Shown piece after piece: positions 27,166-35,069 of a stretch of 64,000 nt of DNA. Made by a program: the position numbers and the translations under genes. A model generated the notes under the pieces. The model searched no databases. It saw nothing but the letters and a program-made list of their open reading frames with translations, and was not told the origin of the DNA. Origin of the DNA: Streptococcus sp. F0442 (lineage in GTDB: Bacteria > Bacillota > Bacilli > Lactobacillales > Streptococcaceae); NCBI RefSeq assembly GCF_000314795.2, contig NZ_KB373314.1, positions 926,418 through 990,417 of the forward strand, written 5' to 3'. Position 1 is the stretch's first letter; each line of letters begins with the position of its first letter.

Positions 27166-27444
27166 ATGGATAAAGTTCAAATTAAGTCCAGTCCAATAGA
27201 AGCTCAGGCTGCTATTGGTGAATTACTTGGTTTAGATGTATCTCAGAAAGACAACAAACAAGTAGAGTTTAGTTATTCTTCTGGTATTACAGGGATGGAA
27301 AATGGTAAGGAAGTGACCAATCAAATGCTTGAAGCAGTTGGAAAATTTAGCGAAGCTGTTTTAATTCAGGCCAATAAATTTCCTCAAATTGCTGAAACAA
27401 TGGAAAAAAGAGATATTGAGCAGGCTCAACGTTGGAGGAGTTAA
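27166..27444 (+). CDS. Small helical type VII secretion adaptor/effector (TIGR04197 / Lap1-like)
   Basis: 92 residues, predicted all-helical, WXG100-sized, with a central SSGITGMENGKEV turn between two helices. This resembles the small protein (TIGR04197 / DUF3130 type) that precedes LXG toxins in streptococci and, in known systems, binds the LXG domain and guides it to the type VII secretion ATPase. ATG at 27166 has GAGGAGG; an upstream in-frame TTG has none. It is the first gene of an AT-rich four-gene cassette. Family name is from recall and could differ in detail. Confidence 0.8.
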   Translation: MDKVQIKSSPIEAQAAIGELLGLDVSQKDNKQVEFSYSSGITGMENGKEVTNQMLEAVGKFSEAVLIQANKFPQIAETMEKRDIEQAQRWRS

Positions 27445-27449
27445 GTCTA

Positions 27450-27797
27450 GTGAAACAAGACATTAATGAAAAAGAGAGAGATAGACTATTTCACCAAATA
27501 GTTCAACTCGAACATGAAGAAGATGAACTTCGCAATTTGAAAAAACGTCGTGAACAATCTTTGGAGAATTTTATAGAGCAATTTAGAAACATTTCTATTA
27601 ATGCAGAACAAAGATTATCAGTAAATTTACAAAATCAAAGATTCATCCAAGAAACGAGAGAGCTAGAATTGAAAGTTGAACAATATGTGAATAATCAGAT
27701 TGACGGCTTTGATTATGAAGCAAAGAAATTATTAAAAGATATAGACATGAAAAAAGAAAAGTTAATACATGAAAGGAATAGTCTACCATGGGAATAA
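27450..27797 (+). CDS. Coiled-coil LXG-associated protein (Lap2-like)
   Basis: 115 residues from GTG 27450, which lies the right distance after GGAGGAG; an in-frame TTG at 27432 would place the start on top of that ribosome site. The sequence is almost entirely charged helix (Lys/Glu/Gln/Leu heptads, about residues 5-105), probably a helical hairpin. It matches the size and position of DUF3958/Lap2 adaptors that with Lap1 form a tripartite complex with the LXG domain. It overlaps the toxin gene by 10 bases. Confidence 0.75.
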   Translation: MKQDINEKERDRLFHQIVQLEHEEDELRNLKKRREQSLENFIEQFRNISINAEQRLSVNLQNQRFIQETRELELKVEQYVNNQIDGFDYEAKKLLKDIDMKKEKLIHERNSLPWE

Positions 27798-29521
27798 AGT
27801 ATAGTTCTTCAGAGTCAAGTTCATTGATTGAGGCAATGAATAGTAATATTGAGATTGCAAATGTGATAACAGATAGACTCTCTAGTGGTAGCGATCATTT
27901 AATTTCTGCACTTGAATCAGGTAAATTACAGGGTGCAGCATACACTGCAGGGAAAAATTTATTTTCAGAGATCATCATTCCATCAATAAAAAAACTTCAA
28001 TCTGCCATAGATGACATTCAGACAGAGTTGTCCTCATATAAGAGTGCAGATGCCGTCATTTCAGGATTTGGCGAGTTAGATTTAGATGATTTGAAAACTC
28101 AGAAAGAAACAAGAGAAAAACAGTTAGCAGAAGTGAAATCACAGATAAGGGAAAACGAAAAATTTTTGAGTCTAACGGGTGCTCTAATTACTGGGAAATT
28201 AGGAGATCATATTTCAAAAAATAATGCCTTGCATGAATTGGAATACCAATTACAGATGGGGATTGACGAACTAAAAGATAAAATTGAGAAGTTAGAATGG
28301 TTTGTGTTACAGGTTTCTCAATATTTCAGTGATAGCCTACAAGTTTTATCCTTAGCAATCCAAGGAGCAACACAGCTAAGTAAGATTATTGTAGATAATA
28401 ATGGTAACTATTATGTAGACGGTATAGACATGACTTGGTTTGATAAAATGAAGGAGCAGAAGATTGAGATGCACAAGTATTTATCATATAGCCAAAAGAA
28501 TAAATTTGTACAACAGTTAGAAGAACAATATGGATTCGATAGAGAGACGAGCGAACAAATTGCTAACATATCTAGATTAATTGATGAAAAATTTCCAAAT
28601 TTATCTCAATCGGAACGTGATCAACTTTTGTTGGTAACACTAGGAAGTTTTGTATATACAGAAGGACAACAGAATGCTAATACAACGTTTGATAAGATTA
28701 TAGGATTTTTAAGCGATACAAGTTGGACTAATGTTGCTGGTACACCTTCGGGAATAACAGAGCTCCCAGTTGATGGAAAATTGCTGTTAGAACTTTTAGG
28801 GGTATCTGATAAACAAATAGCTAAGTTACGATATAATATTCGTTTGCAGAGTCAAATGGCATCGGGACAACTTGAAAATTATGATGAGATAGATGATGAA
28901 AAGGTTTGGCAATCTTATAAAGATAATTATGAAAAAAATAATTCAGTTAAAGTGAGTGAAGAATCATTTAAAAAGGAGTGGAATAAAAAGTATCAGTCTT
29001 TTAAAGGAAAAGGGGACTTTGCTCACTTTGCAATTACATCAGCAACGAATTTATATGATAATCCTAGAGTAGTTGACTTGACAAAATTCGGGCATGAGAA
29101 TGTTAACGATTTTGCAGGTTGGTTAGGTGATGCGACAATTACTGATAGCAATGATATTAGTTTTGGTAATGACGACTATAAAGCAGACTTGGATGCGGTA
29201 AATATCACCCAAAAATTGAAAAGTGAAAAAATATCTTATATTGAGGCTTCAAATGAGTACTACTCAGAAATGAAACGAGGTGAATACACTCGTGCAGAAA
29301 AATTTGTAGAATATAAACCGATAGAAGAAATTAAACAAAAGATTTTTGTAAAATTATTGCCAGATAATATGAAAAATGTTGAGGATCCTGGTATGCAATC
29401 GCATTTTGAATTACCCAGCGAGGAACAGTGTATGGACTATCTACAGAAAAATTACCCAAGTACTTATAATTTCATTCGAAATATTGAAACAGGTAATCAA
29501 GAATTGACAGATGTGAGGTGA
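27788..29521 (+). CDS. LXG-domain type VII secreted toxin, TelC-like C-terminus
   Basis: 577 residues. Residues 1 to about 200 form the helical LXG targeting domain (SSESSSLIEAMNSN ... KLQGAAYTAGKNLFSEIIIPSI, then a long coiled coil). A middle helical region follows (200-360), then a toxin domain from about 370. The toxin part is aspartate-rich: GKGDFAHFAITSA, DFAGWLGDAT and FGNDDYKADLDAVN. An aspartate-rich motif is known for TelC, a toxin that attacks lipid II outside the cell. The TipC-like immunity gene directly downstream supports that reading. Start ATG with AAAGGA; AT-rich codon use. No esxA, essC or other apparatus gene is in the window. Confidence 0.85.
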   Translation: MGIKYSSSESSSLIEAMNSNIEIANVITDRLSSGSDHLISALESGKLQGAAYTAGKNLFSEIIIPSIKKLQSAIDDIQTELSSYKSADAVISGFGELDLDDLKTQKETREKQLAEVKSQIRENEKFLSLTGALITGKLGDHISKNNALHELEYQLQMGIDELKDKIEKLEWFVLQVSQYFSDSLQVLSLAIQGATQLSKIIVDNNGNYYVDGIDMTWFDKMKEQKIEMHKYLSYSQKNKFVQQLEEQYGFDRETSEQIANISRLIDEKFPNLSQSERDQLLLVTLGSFVYTEGQQNANTTFDKIIGFLSDTSWTNVAGTPSGITELPVDGKLLLELLGVSDKQIAKLRYNIRLQSQMASGQLENYDEIDDEKVWQSYKDNYEKNNSVKVSEESFKKEWNKKYQSFKGKGDFAHFAITSATNLYDNPRVVDLTKFGHENVNDFAGWLGDATITDSNDISFGNDDYKADLDAVNITQKLKSEKISYIEASNEYYSEMKRGEYTRAEKFVEYKPIEEIKQKIFVKLLPDNMKNVEDPGMQSHFELPSEEQCMDYLQKNYPSTYNFIRNIETGNQELTDVR

Positions 29522-29525
29522 TTGG

Positions 29526-30164
29526 ATGAAGAAAAAAAGACTACTACTTATTTCAATTTTTATAGCCTTGTGTTTATCTTTTGGTGGCTTTCAGTACTAT
29601 AAGCATCAGCGGATTCACAATATTTTTGATGAAATATATTATGAGAAGAGTGATTACCAGAATATTGAATTTTTATGGCGTAAAAGTGTGTTTAATAATT
29701 TAAATGATGTCCATATTACGGATAATGATTCAAAGGATGTTTATAAACATAGTGTTGAATACACAGCATCATCCTTGCCTAGAAACATTGGGAAATTAGG
29801 TTATCAATTTTATTTTTCGAATTATAGAGCACCCGAAGTTTTTATTTTTATGAGAATAAAACTCCCTGAGACAAAAAATACAATAAATGTAAGTTATACA
29901 TATAGTGTAACAAATAAAAAAATGGAACGCTATATGTGGTATCACGATGAAAATAGCGTGAGATATTATCGTAAGTCTCAAGTAGAAGACTTTCTGGCAG
30001 AGCATGGAAAGACTGTTGAAGACATTCGCAAGGAAGCAGATGATGTACTCCGTAATAAAGTCCTGAAAGATTGGACCTCCATCTACTCCAGCCGCTTTAG
30101 CACCAAAAATTGGGGCGATGTGACCGTCAAGGATATTTGGAGAGATGATTTATCGAAGAACTAG
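29526..30164 (+). CDS. TipC-family immunity protein (membrane-anchored, extracellular)
   Basis: 212 residues. Signal-anchor helix at residues 4-22, then an extracellular domain with an early HNIFDEIYYEKSDY motif and a mid-domain pattern of tyrosines. This is the layout of TipC proteins, which bind TelC outside the membrane. It starts four bases after the toxin stop with a GAGGTGA site. Roughly the last 55 codons (from about 30000) change from AT-rich to GC-richer, host-like codon use, pointing to a recombination junction inside the gene. Confidence 0.78.
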   Translation: MKKKRLLLISIFIALCLSFGGFQYYKHQRIHNIFDEIYYEKSDYQNIEFLWRKSVFNNLNDVHITDNDSKDVYKHSVEYTASSLPRNIGKLGYQFYFSNYRAPEVFIFMRIKLPETKNTINVSYTYSVTNKKMERYMWYHDENSVRYYRKSQVEDFLAEHGKTVEDIRKEADDVLRNKVLKDWTSIYSSRFSTKNWGDVTVKDIWRDDLSKN

Positions 30165-30193
30165 AAAATAAGTTATTTCTTTCATAACAGAAA

Positions 30194-30225
30194 AAGCGAG
30201 CTTTGTCATGAAGCTCGCTTATTTG
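30194..30225 (+). terminator. Terminator of the type VII toxin cassette
   Basis: AAGCGAGCTT / AAGCTCGCTT with a seven-base loop, then ATTTG, 30 bases after the immunity gene. Confidence 0.8.
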
Positions 30226-30265
30226 TATGCATAAAAAATTGGGTTAACTCTAATTATAGACAAGC

Positions 30266-30286
30266 CAAAAACCATGTAAACCATGG
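30266..30286 (-). terminator. Hairpin downstream of the SGNH gene
   Basis: Minus-strand CCATG, loop, CATGG followed by TTTTT, 42 bases after the SGNH hydrolase stop. Short stem, so moderate confidence. Confidence 0.6.
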
Positions 30287-30327
30287 CTTTTACTGTTAAC
30301 GCTAGTTCCCCGCTACAGACGCTATCT

Positions 30328-30960
30328 CTATACTATCTCCTGCAAAGCTTGAGCTAGGATGCGGTAACCGGCCACACTTAGATGGAGACCATCTGTCGTA
30401 TAGGCTTCTGCTAACTGCCCCACTTCATCCAATAAAGACGAATACACATCGACATAGCTGACCTGGTGGTAGGCTTGGGCCAATTCTCTGTAGGCCTGAT
30501 TGAGGGCTTGAATTTTTTCATTGGTCCGCACATAGACCTTTTGTTTGTAGCGCTCTTCTTGACTCACCGGTAAAACCGAGATCAGGTTGATGTGGGTCAG
30601 TGGAAAAGCCCGCATAATTGCTTGTAAGACCGCTTCTACATTGTCTAAGGTTTCCTTTTGAGGAATTTCTTTTCCGATGTCATTGGTCCCGATCAAGAGA
30701 AATATCTGATCCACCGCCGTTCCAAAGACATGGGCGTCTAGATGCTTACGAAGGAGATCCGTCTTATAGCCTCGTACTCCTCGATTGACCATGTGTTTGG
30801 GTCTTTGTAATAGTTCATGAATGGGGAAATACTCTACGATGGAGTCTCCGATAAAGATCAAACCAGGCTCCTTCAGAGGGGTTTGATTGAGCTCCCGATA
30901 AGTTGTTATGATTTTCTCCTGCTCCTTTAAGAGCCAGTCTTCTAACAGTTGTACCGCCAT
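30328..30960 (-). CDS. SGNH/GDSL-family hydrolase
   Basis: 210 residues. Block I FIGDSIVEYFP (nucleophile serine), block III GTNDIG (oxyanion asparagine) and block V DGLHLSVAGY (Asp-His) are all in place. No signal peptide, so it is a cytoplasmic esterase/lipase of the lysophospholipase-L1-like or platelet-activating-factor acetylhydrolase-like group. Substrate unknown. It starts immediately after the HAD phosphatase stop codon, so they form an operon. Confidence 0.9.
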   Translation of the reverse strand: MAVQLLEDWLLKEQEKIITTYRELNQTPLKEPGLIFIGDSIVEYFPIHELLQRPKHMVNRGVRGYKTDLLRKHLDAHVFGTAVDQIFLLIGTNDIGKEIPQKETLDNVEAVLQAIMRAFPLTHINLISVLPVSQEERYKQKVYVRTNEKIQALNQAYRELAQAYHQVSYVDVYSSLLDEVGQLAEAYTTDGLHLSVAGYRILAQALQEIV

Positions 30961-31809
30961 CTACTTCTTTCCTTTCACTTGTTCCCAGGGGGTCAATCCT
31001 AGATACTCTTCGATCACTTGGTAGACACCGCCTTCTTGATGGCTCGGTGCTGAGTGCGTCGCGACCGCCTTGACAGCTTCTTCTGCATTGGCCACCGCAT
31101 AGGAGTGACCAGCCATTTCAAGCATTTCCATGTCGTTTCCACTATCCCCAAAGGCCATGACCTGACTAGCATCAAGCTGCCATTTCTCCATTAATTGAGC
31201 CAGTCCCCAAGCCTTGTGAATACCTGCTTGCAAGAGATCCATGCTGCCGAAACCGCTCGAAACCGCCATGAGCTGATCTCCAAAAGCCTGTTGGACTTCG
31301 TGACTCACTTGATCAAGACGATCCAAGCCAACCACCAAGCTCATTTTAAGCACCTGATCAAACAAATCGGCTGTCAATTCCGGAACAAACTTCATTCGCT
31401 TGTACAAGGCTTCAATCACTTCCGGCTGCATGAATTTTTCAACTTCTGTAAAGACCGTTCCTTCCTTGACAAAGCCACCATTGACAGCTGATACAACCAA
31501 CTGATCTGAAATTTCCCGGCCCTTAAAATAAGCAAGAACCGCCTCCACCAATTCCCGATCCCAGAATTTTCCTAGAATCATCTGGTCATTCTCAAAAATC
31601 CGAGCTCCGTTGGCGACGACCAGGGTCACCCGCTTGACCAAGGGACCCAAGAGCTGGCGCATGCGATGGATTTCATTTCCCGTCGCAATGACAAAGCGAA
31701 TCCCTTTTTGATCTAAGTGGTCCAACAGCCTCTCCAGACGCGGAAGGTCCACCTCTCCTCGTTCATCTAATAAGGTTCCATCCATATCTGTTGCAATCAA
31801 CTTAATCAT
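30961..31809 (-). CDS. Cof-type HAD-IIB hydrolase
   Basis: 282 residues. Motif I DMDGTLL near the N-terminus, motif II region FVIATGN, motif IV FGDSGNDMEML (about 215-225). The C2B cap lies between motifs II and III. Family members dephosphorylate sugar phosphates, FMN or pyridoxal phosphate. I start at ATG 31809, which gives the canonical MIKLIATDMDGTLL; the frame is open upstream to 31887 but the extra 26 residues look non-coding. Directly abuts the SGNH gene. Confidence 0.9.
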   Translation of the reverse strand: MIKLIATDMDGTLLDERGEVDLPRLERLLDHLDQKGIRFVIATGNEIHRMRQLLGPLVKRVTLVVANGARIFENDQMILGKFWDRELVEAVLAYFKGREISDQLVVSAVNGGFVKEGTVFTEVEKFMQPEVIEALYKRMKFVPELTADLFDQVLKMSLVVGLDRLDQVSHEVQQAFGDQLMAVSSGFGSMDLLQAGIHKAWGLAQLMEKWQLDASQVMAFGDSGNDMEMLEMAGHSYAVANAEEAVKAVATHSAPSHQEGGVYQVIEEYLGLTPWEQVKGKK

Positions 31810-31878
31810 ACAATCTAACCTTTTCCCTTTCATAGGGTGCAAACTATCTGTTCCCATTATACCACAGATCAAGCAAGT

Positions 31879-31906
31879 CAAAACCACCCGTGAAAACAGG
31901 TGGTTT
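31879..31906 (-). terminator. Terminator downstream of the HD-domain gene
   Basis: AAACCACC / GGTGGTTT stem with a short inner pairing, T-run TTTT on the minus strand. Confidence 0.7.
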
Positions 31907-31945
31907 ACTTTTAGTCTGAAAGTTGCTACTAAAGACCAAGTGATA

Positions 31946-32524
31946 TCATAAATATACTCCCTTTTCTACACTTTCCTGAACCAACTCTTCCGTTAGTTTC
32001 CACAACTCTTTGGACTCACTTTTTATAAATTTTTTCTTTTCTAATACCATCTCGGAACGGATATGATCGGGATTGTAGTTTACTTCTGATGCTTCCAAGT
32101 GATTGATCAGTGTTACCAATGCATCAATCACTCTTGCATATCTTGCCTCAGGACTCTGCCCTTTTTCAAACTCCAACCACGAATTTTTCATATTCAAATA
32201 GGTTGCTTCCGGAAGGAGGCTCATTGTTTTTTCTATAGATGCTAGCTCTCTATCATGAGCATGAACCTTTTTTTCATCATCAAACACCCAAGTATCTCCG
32301 GCATAAATCTCACCTAAATCATGAATCAATAACAGAAACATGACCTTTTCCATATTCAATTTTTCAGGATAATAATCTTGAAAGACCATCGCAGCTATCG
32401 CACCCTGCCAGGAATGCTCGGCACTATTTTCGAACCGTCCATCAAGGGTTCTATTAAACCTTGTTACTGACTTTAATTTCTCGATTTCTTTAATAAATTC
32501 AACTGTCTGATTCAAATCACTCAT
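31946..32524 (-). CDS. HD-domain phosphohydrolase (YfbR/5'-nucleotidase-like)
   Basis: 192 residues. The HD signature is split as ENSAEHSW (first His), LLLIHDLGEI (His-Asp) and YARVIDAL (late Asp), the pattern of the YfbR-like/HDDC2 group that acts on deoxynucleoside monophosphates. Function is inferred from the metal-ligand pattern only. I prefer ATG 32524 (MSDLNQTV) with AGGGAGG upstream; the frame is open to 32584. Lower GC than the genes to the left. Confidence 0.85.
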   Translation of the reverse strand: MSDLNQTVEFIKEIEKLKSVTRFNRTLDGRFENSAEHSWQGAIAAMVFQDYYPEKLNMEKVMFLLLIHDLGEIYAGDTWVFDDEKKVHAHDRELASIEKTMSLLPEATYLNMKNSWLEFEKGQSPEARYARVIDALVTLINHLEASEVNYNPDHIRSEMVLEKKKFIKSESKELWKLTEELVQESVEKGVYL

Positions 32525-32653
32525 GGCGACTCCAACCTCCCTATTCGAAATTATGACTATCATACCAAAAATCAGGGTTTCCATAAATGAATTCCCGTAT
32601 TTGCAAAAAGATAATGCCCCTCTTTTTCTAATTCCGAGAATTGATTTGAAATG

Positions 32654-32685
32654 AAAAAGAATGCTGATAAATCAACATTCTTTTT
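32654..32685. terminator. Bidirectional terminator next to the ClbS-like gene
   Basis: AAAAAGAATG / CATTCTTTTT with an inner TGAT/ATCA pairing; T-runs on both strands, 65 bases after the ClbS-like stop. Confidence 0.8.
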
Positions 32686-32749
32686 AAGTATTATTTGCAA
32701 AAAACAAGATATTTTGTCTGTTTAGCTACCAAAAAGATACCATATCTGC

Positions 32750-33292
32750 TTATTTTTTCTTACAATTTTTTTGATGTGCTTTTAATTTCTTCATCGCCCA
32801 ATCATAATGACTTGAAGTAGCGCTTACAAAATACGAACCAAGTACACTTCCTCCTACCCACTTATAGACATCTTTTGAAAACAATTCTTCGTTTGTAAAT
32901 CTCTCAGCTAATTCTAAAACACCTTTATGGGATTTATGAAACATTTCTTTTGCATCTTCAAGAGAAGTATTTTGATGTTTTTTCCAAAACTCGACATTCA
33001 TATCTCCATAAGTTTTCCAATTATATGGAGCTGGAATAAAAGGTTTTGCCACTCCCTTTAAATTTGTATCTACCCAATTCAAAAGAAGTTGGTGCCATTC
33101 ATATAAATGAATCAAAATATCTCTTAAATTTTTGTCTCTTTTCCAATGAGCCTCTTTCTTTTTTTCATCACTTGAAAAGTCAAGAGGTGTGTTTAATTCT
33201 TCGTCAGATAGCTTAGCAATTAATACGTTCAACTTATCATAGTTTTCTTTCGCTGCAATCATTAAATCTTCTTTTGTTCTTGGTCTTGGCAT
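32750..33292 (-). CDS. ClbS/DfsB-family four-helix-bundle protein
   Basis: 180 residues. Starts MPRPRTKEDLMIAAKENYDKL and carries LRDILIHLYEWHQLLLNWV and YNWKTYGDMN, the conserved features of the DUF1706/ClbS-DfsB family in the DinB-like four-helix superfamily. ClbS protects colibactin producers by hydrolysing the cyclopropane warhead, but most relatives have no assigned role. It sits 40 bases after an AraC/GyrI-like regulator on the same strand. Both are AT-rich, suggesting a transferred two-gene unit, perhaps a drug- or electrophile-resistance pair. Confidence 0.85.
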   Translation of the reverse strand: MPRPRTKEDLMIAAKENYDKLNVLIAKLSDEELNTPLDFSSDEKKKEAHWKRDKNLRDILIHLYEWHQLLLNWVDTNLKGVAKPFIPAPYNWKTYGDMNVEFWKKHQNTSLEDAKEMFHKSHKGVLELAERFTNEELFSKDVYKWVGGSVLGSYFVSATSSHYDWAMKKLKAHQKNCKKK

Positions 33293-33332
33293 AATATTTC
33301 CTCCTACTTTACGCTATATCTCAATATGGTTT

Positions 33333-34175
33333 TTAAGCTTTAGTTATCGGAATCCAAAGTTCCATTTTGTAGTCTTTGCTGTGCATATCACCTTCATAGT
33401 AATATTCAAAGTCAGATTTTCCTGAATGAACATAGCCATGCTCAGGGAAGAATACTTCCATTGCATATTTCCACCCGTTATGAATGCACTCCGGAACACT
33501 TCCTACTAATTCTACAACTGCATACTCTGCTTCTTCCACTTCCAAAACATCTAAGCCCATACTTGTGGCTTTATCTACATCATTAACGATATAACCAGCC
33601 ATATAGTTTATTGTGCTTGGGTTTTCCACATCATGGCAAACGCCAACACTTTGACCGTTTCCCAAACTTGCAAGTTCATCGTGGCTATATTTTTCATACA
33701 GCTTATCCCAGACACTTGGACATAATGATGAATTGATGCTTTGTTCATTTACCCCTGCAACTGTAAATGCTTGTTTCTTTTGAATTGTAATGTTCATGCT
33801 TCTTCCTCCTCTTACACTTAGTGCTAATTGCACTCGTGATACTAATTTGAATGGTTTTCCATTCCTTACCTCAGAAGGAGTAAATCCATGAAAATATTTA
33901 AAAGCTGTTCCAAATGAATCTGATGACTCATATCCAAATTTGAAAGCAACATCAATAATTTTTTCATCCGTATTTCTTAATATAACGGCTGCTTCCGTCA
34001 ATCTTCTGCTTCTTAAATATTCTGAAAGCGTTGTTTCAGTCAGAATAGAAAACAAGCGACTGAACATTGAATACGAATATCCGGATAACTGAGTTACTTT
34101 CTTTTCATCAATTTCATCATCAAGAACTGTTTCAAGATAATCAATCGTATCGTTAAACGACTTGATAATATTCAT
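33333..34175 (-). CDS. AraC-family regulator with GyrI-like effector domain
   Basis: 280 residues. Residues about 10-105 hold two AraC helix-turn-helix units (KKVTQLSGYSYSMFSRLFS, EKIIDVAFKFGYESSDSFGTAFKYFHGFTPSEVR). Residues about 125-280 are a GyrI/SOUL-like small-molecule-binding domain (FTVAGVNEQSIN ... EYAVVELVGSVPECIHNGWKYAMEVFFPEHGY). This Rob/SoxS-like layout is typical of multidrug-sensing regulators. Probably controls the ClbS-like gene downstream. AT-rich codon use. Confidence 0.88.
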   Translation of the reverse strand: MNIIKSFNDTIDYLETVLDDEIDEKKVTQLSGYSYSMFSRLFSILTETTLSEYLRSRRLTEAAVILRNTDEKIIDVAFKFGYESSDSFGTAFKYFHGFTPSEVRNGKPFKLVSRVQLALSVRGGRSMNITIQKKQAFTVAGVNEQSINSSLCPSVWDKLYEKYSHDELASLGNGQSVGVCHDVENPSTINYMAGYIVNDVDKATSMGLDVLEVEEAEYAVVELVGSVPECIHNGWKYAMEVFFPEHGYVHSGKSDFEYYYEGDMHSKDYKMELWIPITKA

Positions 34176-34323
34176 TTCGATTCCCCCTTTCCTTCAGTTT
34201 ATTTTAGTATAGAGGAAGATTTCTTTTCTTACCCTACAATATCCGTACAAGTTTTGTAGGTTTCATTTCATAGAAATTTATACCTTGCTAAATTCAACAA
34301 ATTCAAATAACACTTTTGTTTTA

Positions 34324-35046
34324 TCAATAAATCCATCGAAAGGCCCAAATAATGGCAATCAGCACTGCCGGAAGAAGATTGGCGACCTTGATTCGTTTGC
34401 CCCAGATGAGGTTGATCCCAACACAGAGAATGAGGCTGGAGCCAACTAGGGACAGATTCGAAAGGGCTTGTGGGGTCATGATCGGTGCGATCAAATGGGC
34501 CAACAGCGTGATCAAACCTTGAAGGATCACGAGTGGAACCACTGCAAAGATCGCACCCTTTCCTTTTGAAACGGTCAAAACCAGAACAATAACCATATCC
34601 AGAATAGCCTTAGCCAACAAGGTCGAGGTGTCACCTGTCAAGCCATCCTGGACTGCTCCGACTACCGCCATAGCCCCGATACAAATGGTCAAGGCCGTGG
34701 TCATAAAGGCATCAACAAAGCTGGAATCGCCTTGGTTGCCCGTCTTTTCCTTCAGCCAGGTTCCCAGGCGCTCAAAACCCTCCTCAATCTTCAAGAGTTC
34801 CCCGATAACGGACCCGATTACTAGACTCAGAATCAACATCATACTGCCGTGACTCTCCACATGACTTCCATGCACCACCAGCATCTTTTCCAAGGTCCCT
34901 GCGATGCCCAAGACAAAAACAGCAACTCCTGTCACTTTCAGAAGGGTCTCATGAAAATCTTCTGATAAACGTTGACCGATGAGCAGTCCTAAAAGCCCTC
35001 CAAATACAACTCCTAAGGCATTATAAAAGGTGCCTAAACCGATCAT
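34324..35046 (-). CDS. DUF554 membrane protein
   Basis: 240 residues with about seven membrane helices. Starts GLGTFYNALGVVFGGLLGLLIG and contains LVIGSVIGELLKIEEGFERLG and FMTTALTICIGAMAVVGAVQDGL, hallmarks of the DUF554 (YdfK/YqgA) family. A transport role is suspected for the family but no substrate is known. It lies 23 bases after the MutS-like gene, so it is likely the last gene of a capA-like, mutS-like, DUF554 transcription unit. Confidence 0.9.
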   Translation of the reverse strand: MIGLGTFYNALGVVFGGLLGLLIGQRLSEDFHETLLKVTGVAVFVLGIAGTLEKMLVVHGSHVESHGSMMLILSLVIGSVIGELLKIEEGFERLGTWLKEKTGNQGDSSFVDAFMTTALTICIGAMAVVGAVQDGLTGDTSTLLAKAILDMVIVLVLTVSKGKGAIFAVVPLVILQGLITLLAHLIAPIMTPQALSNLSLVGSSLILCVGINLIWGKRIKVANLLPAVLIAIIWAFRWIY

Positions 35047-35069
35047 TTACAAACTCCTTCGTTCATTTT

